Of a stretch of 64,000 nt of DNA, positions 63,281-64,000 are shown piece by piece; position 1 is the first letter of the stretch; each line of letters opens with the position of its first letter. Source of the DNA: Bin103 sp965243555 (GTDB taxonomy: Bacteria; Spirochaetota; Spirochaetia; SZUA-6; Bin103); NCBI GenBank assembly GCA_965243555.1, contig OZ251575.1, positions 3,782,001 to 3,846,000 on the forward strand, written 5' to 3'. The position numbers were made by a program, and so were the translations under genes. A model generated the notes under the pieces. It was not told the DNA's origin. It worked only from the letters and a program-made list of their open reading frames with translations, and did no database searches.

Positions 63281-63691
63281 ATGCCGTACTACCGCTGCCT
63301 CGTTCCGCAAGATTCGGTTTCGTTCGACCAGCGCCGCCAAGTGGCGCAGGCGTTCACGGACATCCACTGCGGACTGACCGGGGCGCCGCGCAACTTCGTC
63401 CACGTGGCGTTCTTCGCCAACGAAGGCACGGAGTTTACAGAGCCCTACTTCATCGACGGCGGCAACCGCGCCGGGCGGCCGGCGGCGCTCAAGGAGAAGC
63501 TGCTCGCCGAGCTCAAGCGCGCGTTCCGCAAGATTACCGGCGTTCCCGCCGAGCAGGTGGGCGGCCGCATCACCGAAGGCCCCGCATCCTGGACCATGGA
63601 AGCCGGCCACGTGCTCCCCGAACCGGGCGAAGAAGGCCCCGAATGGCACCGCCACCCCACCCCTGCCGCCGCCGGAGCCGCCGTGACCTGA
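63281..63691 (+). CDS. cis-CaaD-like tautomerase
   Basis: A 136-residue protein resembling cis-3-chloroacrylic acid dehalogenase. Pro1 follows Met (MPYYRC). AFTDIHCGLTG carries the His at 28-30, GGNRAGRPAALK the two arginines, and MEAGHVLPEPGEEG the Glu. All catalytic positions appear to be kept. These enzymes hydrate or tautomerise small unsaturated acids. A good AGGAGAG ribosome site precedes the ATG. Natural substrate unknown. Pairs with the gene at 62939. Confidence 0.75.
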   Translation: MPYYRCLVPQDSVSFDQRRQVAQAFTDIHCGLTGAPRNFVHVAFFANEGTEFTEPYFIDGGNRAGRPAALKEKLLAELKRAFRKITGVPAEQVGGRITEGPASWTMEAGHVLPEPGEEGPEWHRHPTPAAAGAAVT

Positions 63692-63703
63692 GGCCGGCCA
63701 CTC

Positions 63704-63880
63704 TCACCCGACCTCGGGGGCGTGCGCCGCGTAGATTGTCAGGCGCAGCTCGTCGCCAAACATCCGATACTCCGCCGCCAGTTCCGTCTGAGTCATGCCG
63801 CGGGCCTCAATCTCGTCGGCGAGTGTCTCGCCTGGGGGAATGGCCAAGTCCGAATACACTTCATCACGGCCCATAGTCAT
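63704..63880 (-). pseudogene. Truncated HigA-like antitoxin
   Basis: A 58-residue frame starting ATG 63880 behind GGGAGGTGA. DLAIPPGETLADEIEARGMT, then QTELA, is the N-terminus of HigA/VapI-type XRE antitoxins. After the first helix-turn-helix residues the sequence becomes unrelated (YRMFGDELRL...) and stops, so helices 3 to 5 are missing. A frameshift or deletion in a short HigBA locus is likely; no HigB toxin is found on either side within the window. Confidence 0.6.
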
Positions 63881-64000
63881 CGGGGTAGCGCTCACCTCCC
63901 TACTATACCGCGGCAGGAAGGAAGCTGCCGGCAATTGCCAGCGGCGGCGGGGGGCATTTACCATGACAGCCGATGGATGATGAGACGGTGGCGCCATGAA

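Noticed and set aside
63996..64000. ATG at the right edge as a new gene start
   Set aside because: Only five bases are visible.

Overview
The window is high-GC bacterial DNA, coding-dense on both strands, with no rRNA, tRNA or CRISPR array that I could find. The best guess is an uncultured free-living or host-associated spirochaete (Spirochaetota). This rests on three families of LplA/LplB/YtcP and AglE/F/G type sugar transporters whose solute-binding proteins have short signal peptides followed by acidic AAGEEEG, AAGQEGE or ASEAE-like segments, which are typical of Spirochaeta and Sphaerochaeta relatives. The assignment is an inference from style, not from a marker gene.

Layout. 1-6400: a J-domain protein, a DUF1156-type DNA adenine methylase, an AAA+ ATPase with a winged helix preceded by a truncated ATPase fragment, and an unknown nuclease-like protein. 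6400-9300: a Uma2-type nuclease, a lipoprotein with twelve YWTD repeats, and a decaying MazEF-like module. 9285-15940: a catabolic block (serine hydrolase, SDR, RraA-like aldolase, zinc alcohol dehydrogenase, NYN protein, MDR reductase, aldo/keto reductase). 16039-19868: SLBB export protein, sulfotransferase, VOC protein. 19899-28036: DUF2961 protein, branched-chain-type binding protein, Fic protein, then a minus-strand operon of sulfatase and sugar ABC transporter whose binding-protein gene is frameshifted. 28277-40771: a defence-like island. 40833-54252: three sugar ABC transporter sets, a DinB protein, a sulfatase and a small coiled-coil membrane protein. 54484-57879: FAD oxidoreductase, cupin and SDR operon. 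57980-62864: an AAA ATPase and an EndoQ-like PHP nuclease fused to a UvrD helicase. 62939 to the end: two tautomerase-fold proteins and a truncated HigA-like antitoxin.

The most unusual locus is 28277-40458. A PLD-SNF2 helicase overlaps a type ISP-like DNA methylase. That gene carries a 15-C homopolymer at 34069-34083, followed by three tandem divergent versions of one 42-47 residue module, each in a different reading frame. With 15 C the frame enters module 1 and stops at 34224; with 16 or 13 it would reach module 2 and stop at 34427; with 14 or 17 it would run through module 3 into the C-terminal domain and an S24/LexA-like domain, ending at 35689. This looks like a phase-variable restriction system. 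It is translationally coupled to a dual-GHKL ATPase and a receiver-domain protein, with a convergent ImmA/IrrE-like protein lacking its HExxH motif. I propose the group as a candidate signalling-controlled defence system.

Other themes: four broken regulatory or defence remnants (ATPase fragment, MazF, YefM, HigA) indicate gene turnover, and many genes have a -10-like hexamer ending only 5-10 nt before the start codon, which suggests widespread leaderless transcripts.
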